From IMG/VR virus record IMGVR_UViG_3300021957_000361, positions 1 through 21,949 of that record: a stretch of 21,949 nt of DNA; one strand, 5' to 3'. The notes beneath the pieces are model-generated. The model saw only the letters and a program-made list of their open reading frames with translations. It made no database searches and was not told where the DNA came from. The translations under genes were made by a program, and so were the position numbers. Position 1 is the stretch's first letter. Every line of letters begins with the position of its first letter. Positions 14,686 to 21,595 of this stretch are shown here, one piece after another. The DNA comes from a virus.

Positions 14686-14740
14686 ACATCAGGTCCTTTA
14701 CTGGTTGGATAAATAATTCTTTCCATTCGTCATCGGTCAT
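14540..14740 (-). CDS. Small protein, possibly overprinted by the next gene
   Basis: A 66-aa ORF starting MTDDEWKELFIQPVKDLMYA, with a GGAG RBS 7 nt before the ATG and an 11-bp overlap with the preceding 59-aa gene. After about residue 30 it overlaps the next small gene, in the phase expected for an overprinted tail, and becomes very hydrophilic. It may be real and short, or its first 30 codons may join the next frame by a +1 shift near the GGGAAAAAAG run at about 14655-14664. Confidence 0.4.
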   Translation of the reverse strand: MTDDEWKELFIQPVKDLMYANALQKRWEKSRVQARNRPEGSDCVEYTPFEEVRDQNHDEMRSDDSR

Positions 14741-14909
14741 CAGGAAACTCCAAGTAGTGTGCTTCGTCAGCTAGTTCTAACGCTTTGTTTATTGCAGCGA
14801 GCGCTGCGGTTTCGCGGCCTGTCTGCAGCATTAATGCCATCAACTCGATTTGGAATCGTATCTTTTGGCCGTAACTTTTTGGTTCAGGTTTTTGGTTTAC
14901 TTCTTTCAT
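14730..14909 (-). CDS. Small acidic-tailed helical protein (59 aa)
   Basis: A 59-aa protein beginning MKEVNQKPEPKSYGQKIRF, with a central helix IELMALMLQTGRETAALAAI and ending ALELADEAHYLEFPDDR. GGAG lies 7 nt before the ATG. The ATG overlaps the stop of the 96-aa membrane protein (ATGA), a typical coupled arrangement, and its stop overlaps the next start by 11 bp. Its amphipathic composition and good start signals make it a credible gene; the function is unknown. Confidence 0.6.
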   Translation of the reverse strand: MKEVNQKPEPKSYGQKIRFQIELMALMLQTGRETAALAAINKALELADEAHYLEFPDDR

Positions 14910-15196
14910 GGTTGTACTCCAATCCAGCGGTAAGCGCGGTATGGGAAGGTAGAGGTTTTGACTAGTCTTAGTTCTTCGCGACGCATGGTGCGCTTCATGA
15001 TGTATAAAGTGATGGATACAATAAGACCACCAACCATCGCTGCGAACATACCGCTGTATGTGCCAGCAAACGCATACATTAAGAAGCCAGTAACAGCGAT
15101 ATCGATCGGGATGTCGTACGCGATGACACGGCGCACACCAAATTTAAAGATTAAGAACAGTAGTCCCAAGGCGGATAGCAGACCTGCAAAAAACAT
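14906..15196 (-). CDS. Small inner-membrane protein (three membrane segments)
   Basis: A 96-aa protein with hydrophobic segments at about residues 2-18 (FFAGLLSALGLLFLIF), 31-45 and 47-67 (MFAAMVGGLIVSITLYIM), and a basic cytoplasmic C-terminus (KRTMRREELRLVK). GGAG lies 6 nt before the ATG. It is 14 bp downstream of another membrane protein gene and overlaps the next by 4 bp. Small membrane proteins in early phage operons can act in superinfection exclusion or host takeover, but nothing here is specific. A holin seems less likely because the gene is in the early replication operon. Confidence 0.65.
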   Translation of the reverse strand: MFFAGLLSALGLLFLIFKFGVRRVIAYDIPIDIAVTGFLMYAFAGTYSGMFAAMVGGLIVSITLYIMKRTMRREELRLVKTSTFPYRAYRWIGVQP

Positions 15197-15210
15197 AAAT
15201 GACTCCAGGG

Positions 15211-15396
15211 TTATTGGTCGGTGTTAGAAGGAAGTTTTAGGTACATGTAAATTAGCGCGCTGACTGCAGCTGCTAGTATTACGCTGTAAAAAGAAAAGGA
15301 AATTATGGTTGTTAGTAGAGCGAGTAAGACAACGACTGAAAAGACACTCACGCAGAGCATGAGTGCTTTTGTCAGGAAGGTTTTGATATATTTCAT
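15211..15396 (-). CDS. Small membrane protein (61 aa)
   Basis: A 61-aa protein (MKYIKTFLTKALMLCVSVFS...) with two hydrophobic stretches (about residues 11-33 and 36-53) separated by a short polar turn. The frame is open further upstream to 15600, but ATG 15396 is chosen. It has GAAGAG 7-10 nt before it, and the upstream part overlaps the terminator and the nuclease gene. It is the first gene after a strong terminator, so it needs its own promoter, which I cannot place with confidence, or readthrough. Together with the next gene it forms a two-gene membrane cassette of unknown function. Confidence 0.6.
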   Translation of the reverse strand: MKYIKTFLTKALMLCVSVFSVVVLLALLTTIISFSFYSVILAAAVSALIYMYLKLPSNTDQ

Positions 15397-15405
15397 AGGG
15401 ATTCT

Positions 15406-15421
15406 CTCTTCATGATTCATG
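15406..15421 (-). repeat. 16-bp element repeated at two start sites (copy 2)
   Basis: The minus strand reads CATGAATCATGAAGAG, identical to 12049-12064. It again ends in the RBS of the next gene, here 9 bp before the ATG at 15396. Confidence 0.6.
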
Positions 15422-15448
15422 GGGATCATTTGGATTCCGATCGGGAAT

Positions 15449-15480
15449 AAAAAAGCCCTGACACATATAGTCATCAGGGC
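15449..15480 (-). terminator. Rho-independent terminator after Cas4-like nuclease
   Basis: On the minus strand GCCCTGA (plus 15474-15480) pairs with TCAGGGC (plus 15455-15461) around a 12-nt loop, followed directly by a run of six U (plus 15449-15454) and AUU. It lies 35 bp after the nuclease stop codon and separates the primase-nuclease group from the membrane-protein group. A second weak hairpin, CTTACA/TGTAAG, lies at 15487-15510 between the stop and the terminator. The gap 15397-15514 holds only these and the 16-bp element. Confidence 0.88.
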
Positions 15481-15514
15481 AAAGCTCTTACACGCAGGGG
15501 AGAATGTAAGTTGG

Positions 15515-16264
15515 TTAGCTAACACCCCAGTTGCATTCTGGTTCGTCACCTTTACGAAACGAACACCATCTGCAACTGTCTTTACTAGGTGTTGGAGCAA
15601 ATTCTGTTTCAGTTGTCATTTTGATAGCACGTCGATGAAAGCCTGGTGCAAATACCATTGCTTGATCACGTGTGTATGACTTTTTAGTGGTTTCACCTTT
15701 ATCGAGATACCAGAACTCAACTTGTACGAACTGTAAATGTGGGTATCTGAAGAAGGTGCCAATGGCGTAGAGCAACCCTTGTTGCCCGTGAGATATTTCA
15801 TTACCCCACTTCTTACCAGTTTTGTAGTCAATTACTCGGGCAGACGTGTCGTCTTCTTGTACAAGTGCATCGAGTTTGATGCGAGCCCAAGTTTCTTTCT
15901 GCATCCAACCGACTGTTGCCCAATCGAGATCAAAGCCCCACTCACCTTCTAACTCGACTTTGGCGTCGATATACAAGGCGCGTAGTTCTTCGAAGTCGTC
16001 TTTGAACTTGTGTAATGAGTCATGCATCTCACCCATAGTGCCGTTAACGTAGTCTTCAGCGTATTGGTGGATCTCTGTACCACGATCTGCAGCAGGGCCA
16101 CTAGGTTCTTTAATACCTTTGACGCGGCTGATATATGTTCGGTAGGGACATTCTTCATATACCTTGAGAGCTGAGTAGCTCCAGGCTCTGACGTCGCCGA
16201 GGGTTTCTGGTTTTTCGAAATCGACTACATCGTCGGGTCTCGTATCCTGAGTTAATTTAATCAT
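15515..16264 (-). CDS. Cas4/RecB-like PD-(D/E)XK exonuclease with Fe-S cysteines
   Basis: A 249-aa nuclease of the PDDEXK_1/Cas4-RecB type. Motifs: WSYSALKVYEECP with Cys39, RGTEIHQYAE (His66), LDALV (Asp132), VIDYKTGK (Asp146, Lys148) and the QxxLYA helix GQQGLLYAI. Three more cysteines, Cys231, Cys234 and Cys244 (CRWCSFRKGD), complete the one-plus-three pattern that holds a 4Fe-4S cluster in Cas4 and AddB. It probably processes DNA ends in phage recombination or replication. No cas genes or CRISPR array lie nearby, so an adaptation role is unlikely. AGGA lies 6 nt before the ATG. A promoter with a perfect 21-bp palindrome lies upstream and a terminator downstream, so it can form its own transcript. 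Confidence 0.87.
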   Translation of the reverse strand: MIKLTQDTRPDDVVDFEKPETLGDVRAWSYSALKVYEECPYRTYISRVKGIKEPSGPAADRGTEIHQYAEDYVNGTMGEMHDSLHKFKDDFEELRALYIDAKVELEGEWGFDLDWATVGWMQKETWARIKLDALVQEDDTSARVIDYKTGKKWGNEISHGQQGLLYAIGTFFRYPHLQFVQVEFWYLDKGETTKKSYTRDQAMVFAPGFHRRAIKMTTETEFAPTPSKDSCRWCSFRKGDEPECNWGVS

Positions 16265-16289
16265 CTACAGTCCTAGTAGTAGCAAATAG

Positions 16290-16319
16290 AATAATAGTAT
16301 ACCTATTATTACTGCACAA
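16290..16319 (-). promoter_or_regulatory. Promoter with 21-bp palindromic operator before Cas4-like nuclease
   Basis: On the minus strand: -35 TTGTGC (plus 16314-16319), 17-bp spacer, -10 TATTAT (plus 16291-16296). The palindrome AATAATAG-TATAC-CTATTATT (16290-16310) has perfect 8-bp arms. Its centre is 36 bp upstream of the nuclease ATG, and it overlaps the stop codon of the primase gene. Confidence 0.68.
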
Positions 16320-18810
16320 CAGCAAGTAACTTGCGGTCCTTGTCATCGAAGTACTTGTTAGTGACTTCGTTAAATTGCTCTGTATCTAGTTTCCAAGTAG
16401 TGACTACGCCCATAACTGTGTTGGAATTACGTGGCGCACGATGAATACGTTTTCGTTCTTTACTGACGCCACAACGTGCTGCTTTCTTTTGGAAGTCGCG
16501 TTGAGATAAACGGTCATCAGTTAGTACGCCATACACAACACGCAGGTGTTCCATCGGTATAACTGAATGAGGCCATTGAGATTCTGCTACCCACTGCTTA
16601 ACAAAGCGTTGTGCGGTAGTGATCTCTTGTCCCTGTAATACGTTAGTTAAGCTGATGTCTAGTATGTCCATGAAGAACGATAGGTTGCCATGACGTACAG
16701 CAGCGAAGAACTCTTCCATAACCGACATGGTTACTTGAGCCATCTGTGCTTTAGCGTTGTTAGCGATAGGCGTACGTACTAGCTGCTTGTTAACTTTGTA
16801 GCTACGAAGTAATGCAGCGAACTTGTGTAGCTCAGTGCTGATGTCATCGATGCCATCGATAACTTCTGGGTACACATGCTCGAGCTTCTGCTCTTGGCGA
16901 GGCGCGATGTTGTACCGACGGTCGCCTTCTTCAATCTTTACTGCATCCATACGGTTAGTCAGGAAGATGAAGTTTGTGTAGTTAGGCATCTCAACTTGGT
17001 TGGAACGCATTGCACGAATAGTCATTGTGTTTTCTGTAATAGCGTTCTTGAGTTTGTCAGCAATTTTCATGGTGCCTGTGTTAGCTGAAGCCATGTGAAA
17101 CTCATCAACTACCAGGAACAGTGCCTGCCGCATGTACAAGTTGAACTGCTCTTCGATGTTCTGTAATGCACGCATCGGTACGTGTTCGTTACCGAATAGT
17201 GGTCTAAGTACTTTGGTGTAGAAGATACCTTTACCTGTACCAGGGACACCTTGCAGTACCCAAGCAGTCATTGCTTTACGCTTGGTCTGAAAGATATATG
17301 CTAACCAGTTGGTGAAGTGCTCAACTTCAAGGCTCTGTCCTCCCAAGATGTGAGTCATCAACTTGTAGATTAATGGACAAGAGTCCGCGATCTTTGCTGC
17401 GTCACCCATGCTGAGTGGTTCGTGCTCACGGTTTGCCAGCATGTATTCTGTTTTACGAAACATGTTGATGTGATACGGCACGTTAGCCAGGTTAACAGCG
17501 TCGTCATTAGATGCAGGATCAAAGATGACACGAGCATCTGGTATGAAGTCTGGTTTACTGCGGCCGTGAGAGCGCATAAAACCTTCAATACTAGAAGCTG
17601 CACAAGGCATCAATGGAAACTCGTTACTGAATTGGTTCAGATTAGGATCGAATACACCGTTGTAGTAGGTGTCTGTGTAGAAGTCGCGCATTGCAATTGG
17701 GAAATGTGCACGTCCTTCTTTTTCCATCTCTTCTTGGTAATGATCAAACAAAGACTTGTAGAAGTCTGGGTCAGCTTGTTCGATTGACCAGATTGGCTCA
17801 CCTTTAAAGTTATACATGTAGGTGGGGTCATCGAGCTTGAAGTAATAAGCGTTGCTATCTCCACCGTTTACGTTACAGCGTATGTATGGAGGATTGTTAT
17901 CGTCTGTGATTTGTATCGACATGCGGTCCGGATTAGTCAGGATCTCTTCCGACTTATTGTCGACGGTGGCTATGGTTAGGCGTTCTTTTTTTGCTTTGAA
18001 GCCGCGTTGTGTGCGAAGTTTGTTTTTGTATTTATTGCTTTTTTGATGCACAACTTCTGGACTGATGTCTCCCATAAGTTTTGCTAGATCGAGCGTTTCT
18101 GTGATACCGGAAACACGCACAACCCGATCAGCTGCTGAGCTGAAAGGGTCGTGGGTTCCGTCTTCAAAGGTAGGAGGAGCAATGAAGATGAGTTTAGAAT
18201 TGTCAGCTACGCTGGTGTCTAACGGATACTTTAGGGAGTGCCCATTAGATGACAGTTCTAATTGATCTGAAAAAAGCTCTGATTCGAAATTAGCATTTTG
18301 TAACCATAATTTTATTGCTTTGCTAGGCATAGCGTAGGCTAATAATATAAAAATATGTAGTGATACTTTGTCGCCTTTGAGGCCAAGACTTGATGATGCT
18401 TGAGCAATAAAGCCGCAGTCTTGAACTGCTGGTGGTAGCTCGCGCATTACTGCTTTAGCTAAAGTGCTAACGTCTTGTGCATTATAAGACTTAAGATTTG
18501 TGTGATTAGGTAGCGTAATTCCATCAATATCTAGCACAAGCAAATTAGAATAACCGATGCGATCAGTTTTTCCTGCGCGTGATTCGTTTTGTATTGGTCG
18601 TTTTAAGTTACCTTTTAGAAGACAGTGGCCTTGTTGTCCATGATCGCGGATAAGCTGCTCAAGCATGGATAAGCCAGTGTTGTCTGCTGGTGTATTGTGT
18701 TCGTGTGATGTAACGCTTTTTACGTGTGGGTACGGGGTGAATCCGGTTTTGGGACAGTGTCGTTTACTCAGCCGCTGTCCATTGGCGGCTTCTAAAAAAG
18801 TAATTTGCAT
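16309..18810 (-). CDS. Primase-helicase (AEP-like N-terminus, SF3 helicase)
   Basis: An 833-aa replication protein. The N-terminal region has a primase-like acidic motif, LLVLDIDG (Asp94, Asp96), then KVSLHIF (about 148-154) and KLIFIAPP, resembling archaeo-eukaryotic primase signatures. The C-terminal half is a superfamily 3 (DUF5906/D5-like) helicase: Walker A GVPGTGKG (521-528), Walker B FLVVDEFHMA (565-573), sensor-like TNFIFLTNRMDAV and an arginine-finger region. It would prime and unwind phage DNA with the polymerase encoded just upstream. The RBS is very strong (AGGAGG, about 5 nt before ATG). It follows csrA after a 41-bp gap containing an operator-like palindrome, so it may start a new transcript. 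Confidence 0.87.
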   Translation of the reverse strand: MQITFLEAANGQRLSKRHCPKTGFTPYPHVKSVTSHEHNTPADNTGLSMLEQLIRDHGQQGHCLLKGNLKRPIQNESRAGKTDRIGYSNLLVLDIDGITLPNHTNLKSYNAQDVSTLAKAVMRELPPAVQDCGFIAQASSSLGLKGDKVSLHIFILLAYAMPSKAIKLWLQNANFESELFSDQLELSSNGHSLKYPLDTSVADNSKLIFIAPPTFEDGTHDPFSSAADRVVRVSGITETLDLAKLMGDISPEVVHQKSNKYKNKLRTQRGFKAKKERLTIATVDNKSEEILTNPDRMSIQITDDNNPPYIRCNVNGGDSNAYYFKLDDPTYMYNFKGEPIWSIEQADPDFYKSLFDHYQEEMEKEGRAHFPIAMRDFYTDTYYNGVFDPNLNQFSNEFPLMPCAASSIEGFMRSHGRSKPDFIPDARVIFDPASNDDAVNLANVPYHINMFRKTEYMLANREHEPLSMGDAAKIADSCPLIYKLMTHILGGQSLEVEHFTNWLAYIFQTKRKAMTAWVLQGVPGTGKGIFYTKVLRPLFGNEHVPMRALQNIEEQFNLYMRQALFLVVDEFHMASANTGTMKIADKLKNAITENTMTIRAMRSNQVEMPNYTNFIFLTNRMDAVKIEEGDRRYNIAPRQEQKLEHVYPEVIDGIDDISTELHKFAALLRSYKVNKQLVRTPIANNAKAQMAQVTMSVMEEFFAAVRHGNLSFFMDILDISLTNVLQGQEITTAQRFVKQWVAESQWPHSVIPMEHLRVVYGVLTDDRLSQRDFQKKAARCGVSKERKRIHRAPRNSNTVMGVVTTWKLDTEQFNEVTNKYFDDKDRKLLAVVQ

Positions 18811-18830
18811 GGCTCCTCCTACAGAGACAT

Positions 18831-18849
18831 AATAATAGCATAACTAATA
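18831..18849 (-). promoter_or_regulatory. Operator-like palindrome/extended -10 promoter before primase
   Basis: AATAATAG-CATAA-CTAATA: the left arm is perfect and the right arm has one mismatch in six to the recurring site. On the minus strand it contains TGC-TATTAT (extended -10, plus 18832-18840); the -35 region (ACTAAA) is poor. The centre is about 30 bp upstream of the primase ATG. Confidence 0.55.
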
Positions 18850-18851
18850 TG

Positions 18852-19043
18852 CTATTTAGTAGGATTTGCGTTTTTTTCGAATACTTCCTGTCGATCAATC
18901 CTGATCTTGCTGTCCGCTTCAAAGGTTAAACGGACTTGATTCCTGTCAACTTTAGAGATTTTAACTCTCGCTAAAACGCCGTTGTCGTCATCGTGGATGA
19001 CAATTTGTTCGTTAATTTTCCTTGTTAGTACCAATCGTGACAT
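18852..19043 (-). CDS. csrA: CsrA family RNA-binding regulator, phage-encoded
   Basis: A 63-aa protein matching CsrA/RsmA along its length: SRLVLTRKINEQIVI (beta-1/beta-2, with Leu4 and Arg8), VKISKVDRNQVRLTFEA (beta-3/beta-4) and IDRQEVFEK, where Arg51 corresponds to the RNA-binding Arg44 of E. coli CsrA. CsrA dimers bind GGA motifs in mRNA leaders and block or activate translation. The key RNA-binding arginines are kept, so it is probably functional. It lies 8 bp after the polymerase gene and just before the primase gene, whose leader contains AGGAGGAG. No good RBS is visible for csrA, so it is probably translated by coupling to the polymerase gene. Targets could be host or phage mRNAs. Confidence 0.88.
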   Translation of the reverse strand: MSRLVLTRKINEQIVIHDDDNGVLARVKISKVDRNQVRLTFEADSKIRIDRQEVFEKNANPTK

Positions 19044-19051
19044 TGTTATAG

Positions 19052-20854
19052 TTACTTACTGTATTTAGTGTCATATCCACCCTCCGCATCTAAAGGAATA
19101 TCTAATGCCCAACTTGGGGGGGTGCACATGTGATCAATGATCTTTTGCATTGTAACATCAGCATTAATACTATTACTAATAAAAACTATTTCGTCATGTA
19201 CTGTAAGAACAACATCTCCGCCGAGTGATTCGTCTGATTGGATAGCCAGCATCGCATCAGTAACAATTATGCGAGACAGCGCTTGGACTACGTTTTCAGT
19301 GATACGTCCGCCCCACGTAGTTTCTGTCATACGTGAGTCGTAAGTGAGCTTACCACCTTCGAACCGGAGATTGTTGTAGTGAAGGGCTAAGCCGTTAGGT
19401 AGATATATTTTATTTTGGTAGAAGCGTAACCCGTGCCACGTCTCGTCGTAGTTAGGGTTGATGGTGTTGGCCAGCTTTAGTTCTAGTTTTTTCCAAAGAA
19501 GCGGAACGCCTGAGTATGAAGTGCGATAGGTGTTCACTACATTGTATGCTTCGTCAGTGCTGAACTTCATAGATGGGCCCATAGCACCTGCTTCTAGTGT
19601 TGCTTGGAACTTAGGTGCGCCCATTCCATAACCTAGACCGAGCACAGCTGTCTTGCCGACGAAGCGTTCTGTCGGGTCGTCGTCTTTGTTAATTGGCCGG
19701 TCGTAGATTACAGATGCGAGATTGCTGTAGATATCCTCGCCGTCACGAAACTGATTTAGTAAGTCGTGTTCGTCGGCAAGCCATGCGAGCATGCGTGCCT
19801 CGATGTTAGACAAGTCAGCAACATAAACGAAATGGTCTTTTGGTGAGCACAAAGCTAGGCGCAGTGGGGATTTGCGCGGCATGTTCTGCATGTTGATTTT
19901 TTCTGTACCACCGAAGCGGCCAGTATGGGCAGCATAATAACGTAATGGCACAGAGATGGTGCCATCATCGTGCGTTGCGTCGATGAAGCGTTGAGCCCTG
20001 GTCTCGTTGATGCGACTCTTTACTGCTTTACGTGCATCCCAAATGTGCTTGAACTGGGGGTACATGTTCTGCATTTGAGTAAACGCTTTGTCGTTTTTAC
20101 CTAATGCAGGTATGTCTTTGCCGGTAGTAGGGCTGACTTTGGTCGGTGGTACTAGGCCCATACTATATATGTGTTCTGCAAATTGTTGATTGGAGCTGAG
20201 TACTTTGCGGCACACACCTGCTGCATCGATGAGCGCCTCACTGGCCGCGATAGTTTCGTCACGGAACGTGATTAGTGCTTCGCGGTCTACGATCAGTTTT
20301 GGTTCACAGAACATACGACAAGTCAGGTCGATTAACTCAAGCTCAGACATTGGCATTTGTTCTACCATTCTTTGGTACAAAGCGTAAGTTAGGTCGACAT
20401 CTTGTATGCAGTAGCCTGCTAAGGCTTCTTCTGTTTCAGGGTCGAGATCATATATACCTTTGGCGTCTGTAAGTTCTTCACCTTTTCGCATTGATTGGTC
20501 GTCAGGGAACTCACGTATGGCACAATCTTTAAGACGCGCTGACTGCCCAGGGGCTAGTGCGCGCGCCATTGCGGCCGTGTCTACGTAGAAGTTAGGGATT
20601 ACGCCGTAGTGTCTGGTTAGGATATAACCGTCGAATGGCGTGTTGTGGCATACAAGTGTTACGGTGCTCCAGTCGATGTCGCGGATCGCGGCTTCAGCTT
20701 CGTCCTCACCGAACCATTCTGTTTCTTCGTGGTCAATCTTGATGCCTACGCCCCACACTTTGAATTTCTCGTGTCGGACGTAATCCATTGTAGTTAGTTT
20801 AGTAAGGGATACTTTGGTATCGAAGTAGGTTTCGAAGTCGAGAGTAACGAGCAT
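19052..20854 (-). CDS. polA: Family A DNA polymerase with 3'-5' exonuclease
   Basis: A 600-aa replicative polymerase without a 5'-3' exonuclease domain, as usual in phages. Proofreading domain: Exo I LDFETY (Asp6, Glu8), Exo II CHNTPFDGY (Asp75), Exo III YCIQDVDL (Tyr148, Asp152). Polymerase domain: YYAAHTGRFGG, motif A VADLSNIEAR (Asp347, Glu352), O-helix ERFVGKTAVLGLGYGMG (Arg397, Lys401, Tyr409) and motif C TVHDEIVF (His553-Asp554). All catalytic residues are present. The position equivalent to E. coli Pol I Phe762 is Leu405 (codon 19640-19642). Its ATG overlaps the stop of the preceding small gene by one base (TGATG). csrA and the primase follow, forming the replication core. Confidence 0.95.
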   Translation of the reverse strand: MLVTLDFETYFDTKVSLTKLTTMDYVRHEKFKVWGVGIKIDHEETEWFGEDEAEAAIRDIDWSTVTLVCHNTPFDGYILTRHYGVIPNFYVDTAAMARALAPGQSARLKDCAIREFPDDQSMRKGEELTDAKGIYDLDPETEEALAGYCIQDVDLTYALYQRMVEQMPMSELELIDLTCRMFCEPKLIVDREALITFRDETIAASEALIDAAGVCRKVLSSNQQFAEHIYSMGLVPPTKVSPTTGKDIPALGKNDKAFTQMQNMYPQFKHIWDARKAVKSRINETRAQRFIDATHDDGTISVPLRYYAAHTGRFGGTEKINMQNMPRKSPLRLALCSPKDHFVYVADLSNIEARMLAWLADEHDLLNQFRDGEDIYSNLASVIYDRPINKDDDPTERFVGKTAVLGLGYGMGAPKFQATLEAGAMGPSMKFSTDEAYNVVNTYRTSYSGVPLLWKKLELKLANTINPNYDETWHGLRFYQNKIYLPNGLALHYNNLRFEGGKLTYDSRMTETTWGGRITENVVQALSRIIVTDAMLAIQSDESLGGDVVLTVHDEIVFISNSINADVTMQKIIDHMCTPPSWALDIPLDAEGGYDTKYSK

Positions 20855-21057
20855 CAGAAAGGTAGCTCCGTGTTAGTGTCATCGCAGGCATACTGCGCCA
20901 TGATTTCGTTTTCGATACATTTGAATCGGGACTTAAGTTCGTTATATGCCTCGGGCATCCGCGACTTCATCCATACAGCGGTATAGACGTGGAACTCGGG
21001 GTGTATGCTGTCTTCTTCTAGGCTTGGCAGGTTTTGGAAAAACTCTTTTGTCTTCAT
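20854..21057 (-). CDS. Small acidic phage protein before polymerase
   Basis: A 67-aa protein, MKTKEFFQNLPSLEEDSIHP..., with a helical C-terminal half (PEAYNELKSRFKCIENEIMA) and an acidic end. The frame is open back to 21126, but ATG 21057 has a strong GGAGG 6 nt upstream, so the shorter form is chosen. Its first 116 bp overlap the preceding gene in another phase, and its stop overlaps the polymerase start (TGATG), implying coupling with the polymerase. No family recognised. Confidence 0.6.
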   Translation of the reverse strand: MKTKEFFQNLPSLEEDSIHPEFHVYTAVWMKSRMPEAYNELKSRFKCIENEIMAQYACDDTNTELPF

Positions 21058-21247
21058 TGCACCCTCCTCGGTGAAATATTTCGATGACTGTGTGTGCGTT
21101 CCACTTCTCACGGGTGTATTGGTCATCAGTGATTACAAATAGATTACGGTCGTCATCGCAGACCAGGTAACAGGTCTTCTTGAGTTCGTGTTGTATAAAG
21201 TGACCTTCTTCTACAGCTGCTTGAATATCCGTGAAACAACTACTCAT
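20942..21247 (-). CDS. Small phage protein with overprinted basic tail
   Basis: A 101-aa ORF beginning MSSCFTDIQAAVEEGHFIQH. Residues 1-62 (including CYLVCDDDRNLFVITDDQ) look like a compact alpha/beta domain. Residues of about 64-101 overlap the next gene out of phase and are basic and Pro-rich (KPAKPRRRQHTP). The ATG overlaps the stop of the DUF3310 gene by 8 bp (ATGAGTAG). It is probably real because of this coupling, but the tail may be a by-product of late termination. Function unknown. Confidence 0.58.
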   Translation of the reverse strand: MSSCFTDIQAAVEEGHFIQHELKKTCYLVCDDDRNLFVITDDQYTREKWNAHTVIEIFHRGGCNEDKRVFPKPAKPRRRQHTPRVPRLYRCMDEVADARGI

Positions 21248-21572
21248 TTTCTTTGGTGACCATCTTGGTCAGCTTGTCTAAGTACCAGCCAGCTTTCTGT
21301 AAGTCCTCTACCTGCTTGCCTTTATAGTCATACCTCCAAAGGTATTTCATACAGTTGCCCTTGAGGTACCCCTTAAACGCTACTGAAGACATAGACTCTT
21401 CAATACCTTCAATACACTCGATGTTTCCAGTGTTGTAATGGCGGGGTGCGTTTACGGGGTCATTTATTGGTGGTTGGTCGTACGGGTCGACGTATTCTTC
21501 TTTTTGCCAGTGTTCTAATCCTGTTTTTTTAAGCCTGTCCCAGTCTTGAGGTGTTGCGTCGTTTATACTCAT
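21240..21572 (-). CDS. DUF3310 family phage protein
   Basis: A 110-aa protein with the DUF3310 core: DPVNAPRHYNTGNIECIEGI (residues about 38-57), then YLKGNCMKYLWRYDYKGK and EDLQKAGWYLDKL. The family is widespread in phage early regions and sometimes labelled nucleotide kinase-like; its biochemical activity is unproven. Two adjacent ATGs exist (21575 and 21572); the second has the better spacing to GGAGAG (6 nt). A promoter-like sequence with a variant of the recurring palindrome lies just upstream, making it the first gene of the polymerase operon. The gap 21573-21627 contains only that promoter. Confidence 0.88.
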   Translation of the reverse strand: MSINDATPQDWDRLKKTGLEHWQKEEYVDPYDQPPINDPVNAPRHYNTGNIECIEGIEESMSSVAFKGYLKGNCMKYLWRYDYKGKQVEDLQKAGWYLDKLTKMVTKENE

Positions 21573-21595
21573 CATACTCTCCTAGTAAGAGCGAA

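Noticed and set aside
15397-15600. N-terminal extension of the 61-aa membrane protein
   Set aside because: It would run through a strong terminator and into the nuclease gene. ATG 15396 has a proper RBS.
15515-16264. CRISPR adaptation Cas4
   Set aside because: No array or other cas genes are in the window. Phage RecB/Cas4-like nucleases of this kind are common in replication modules.
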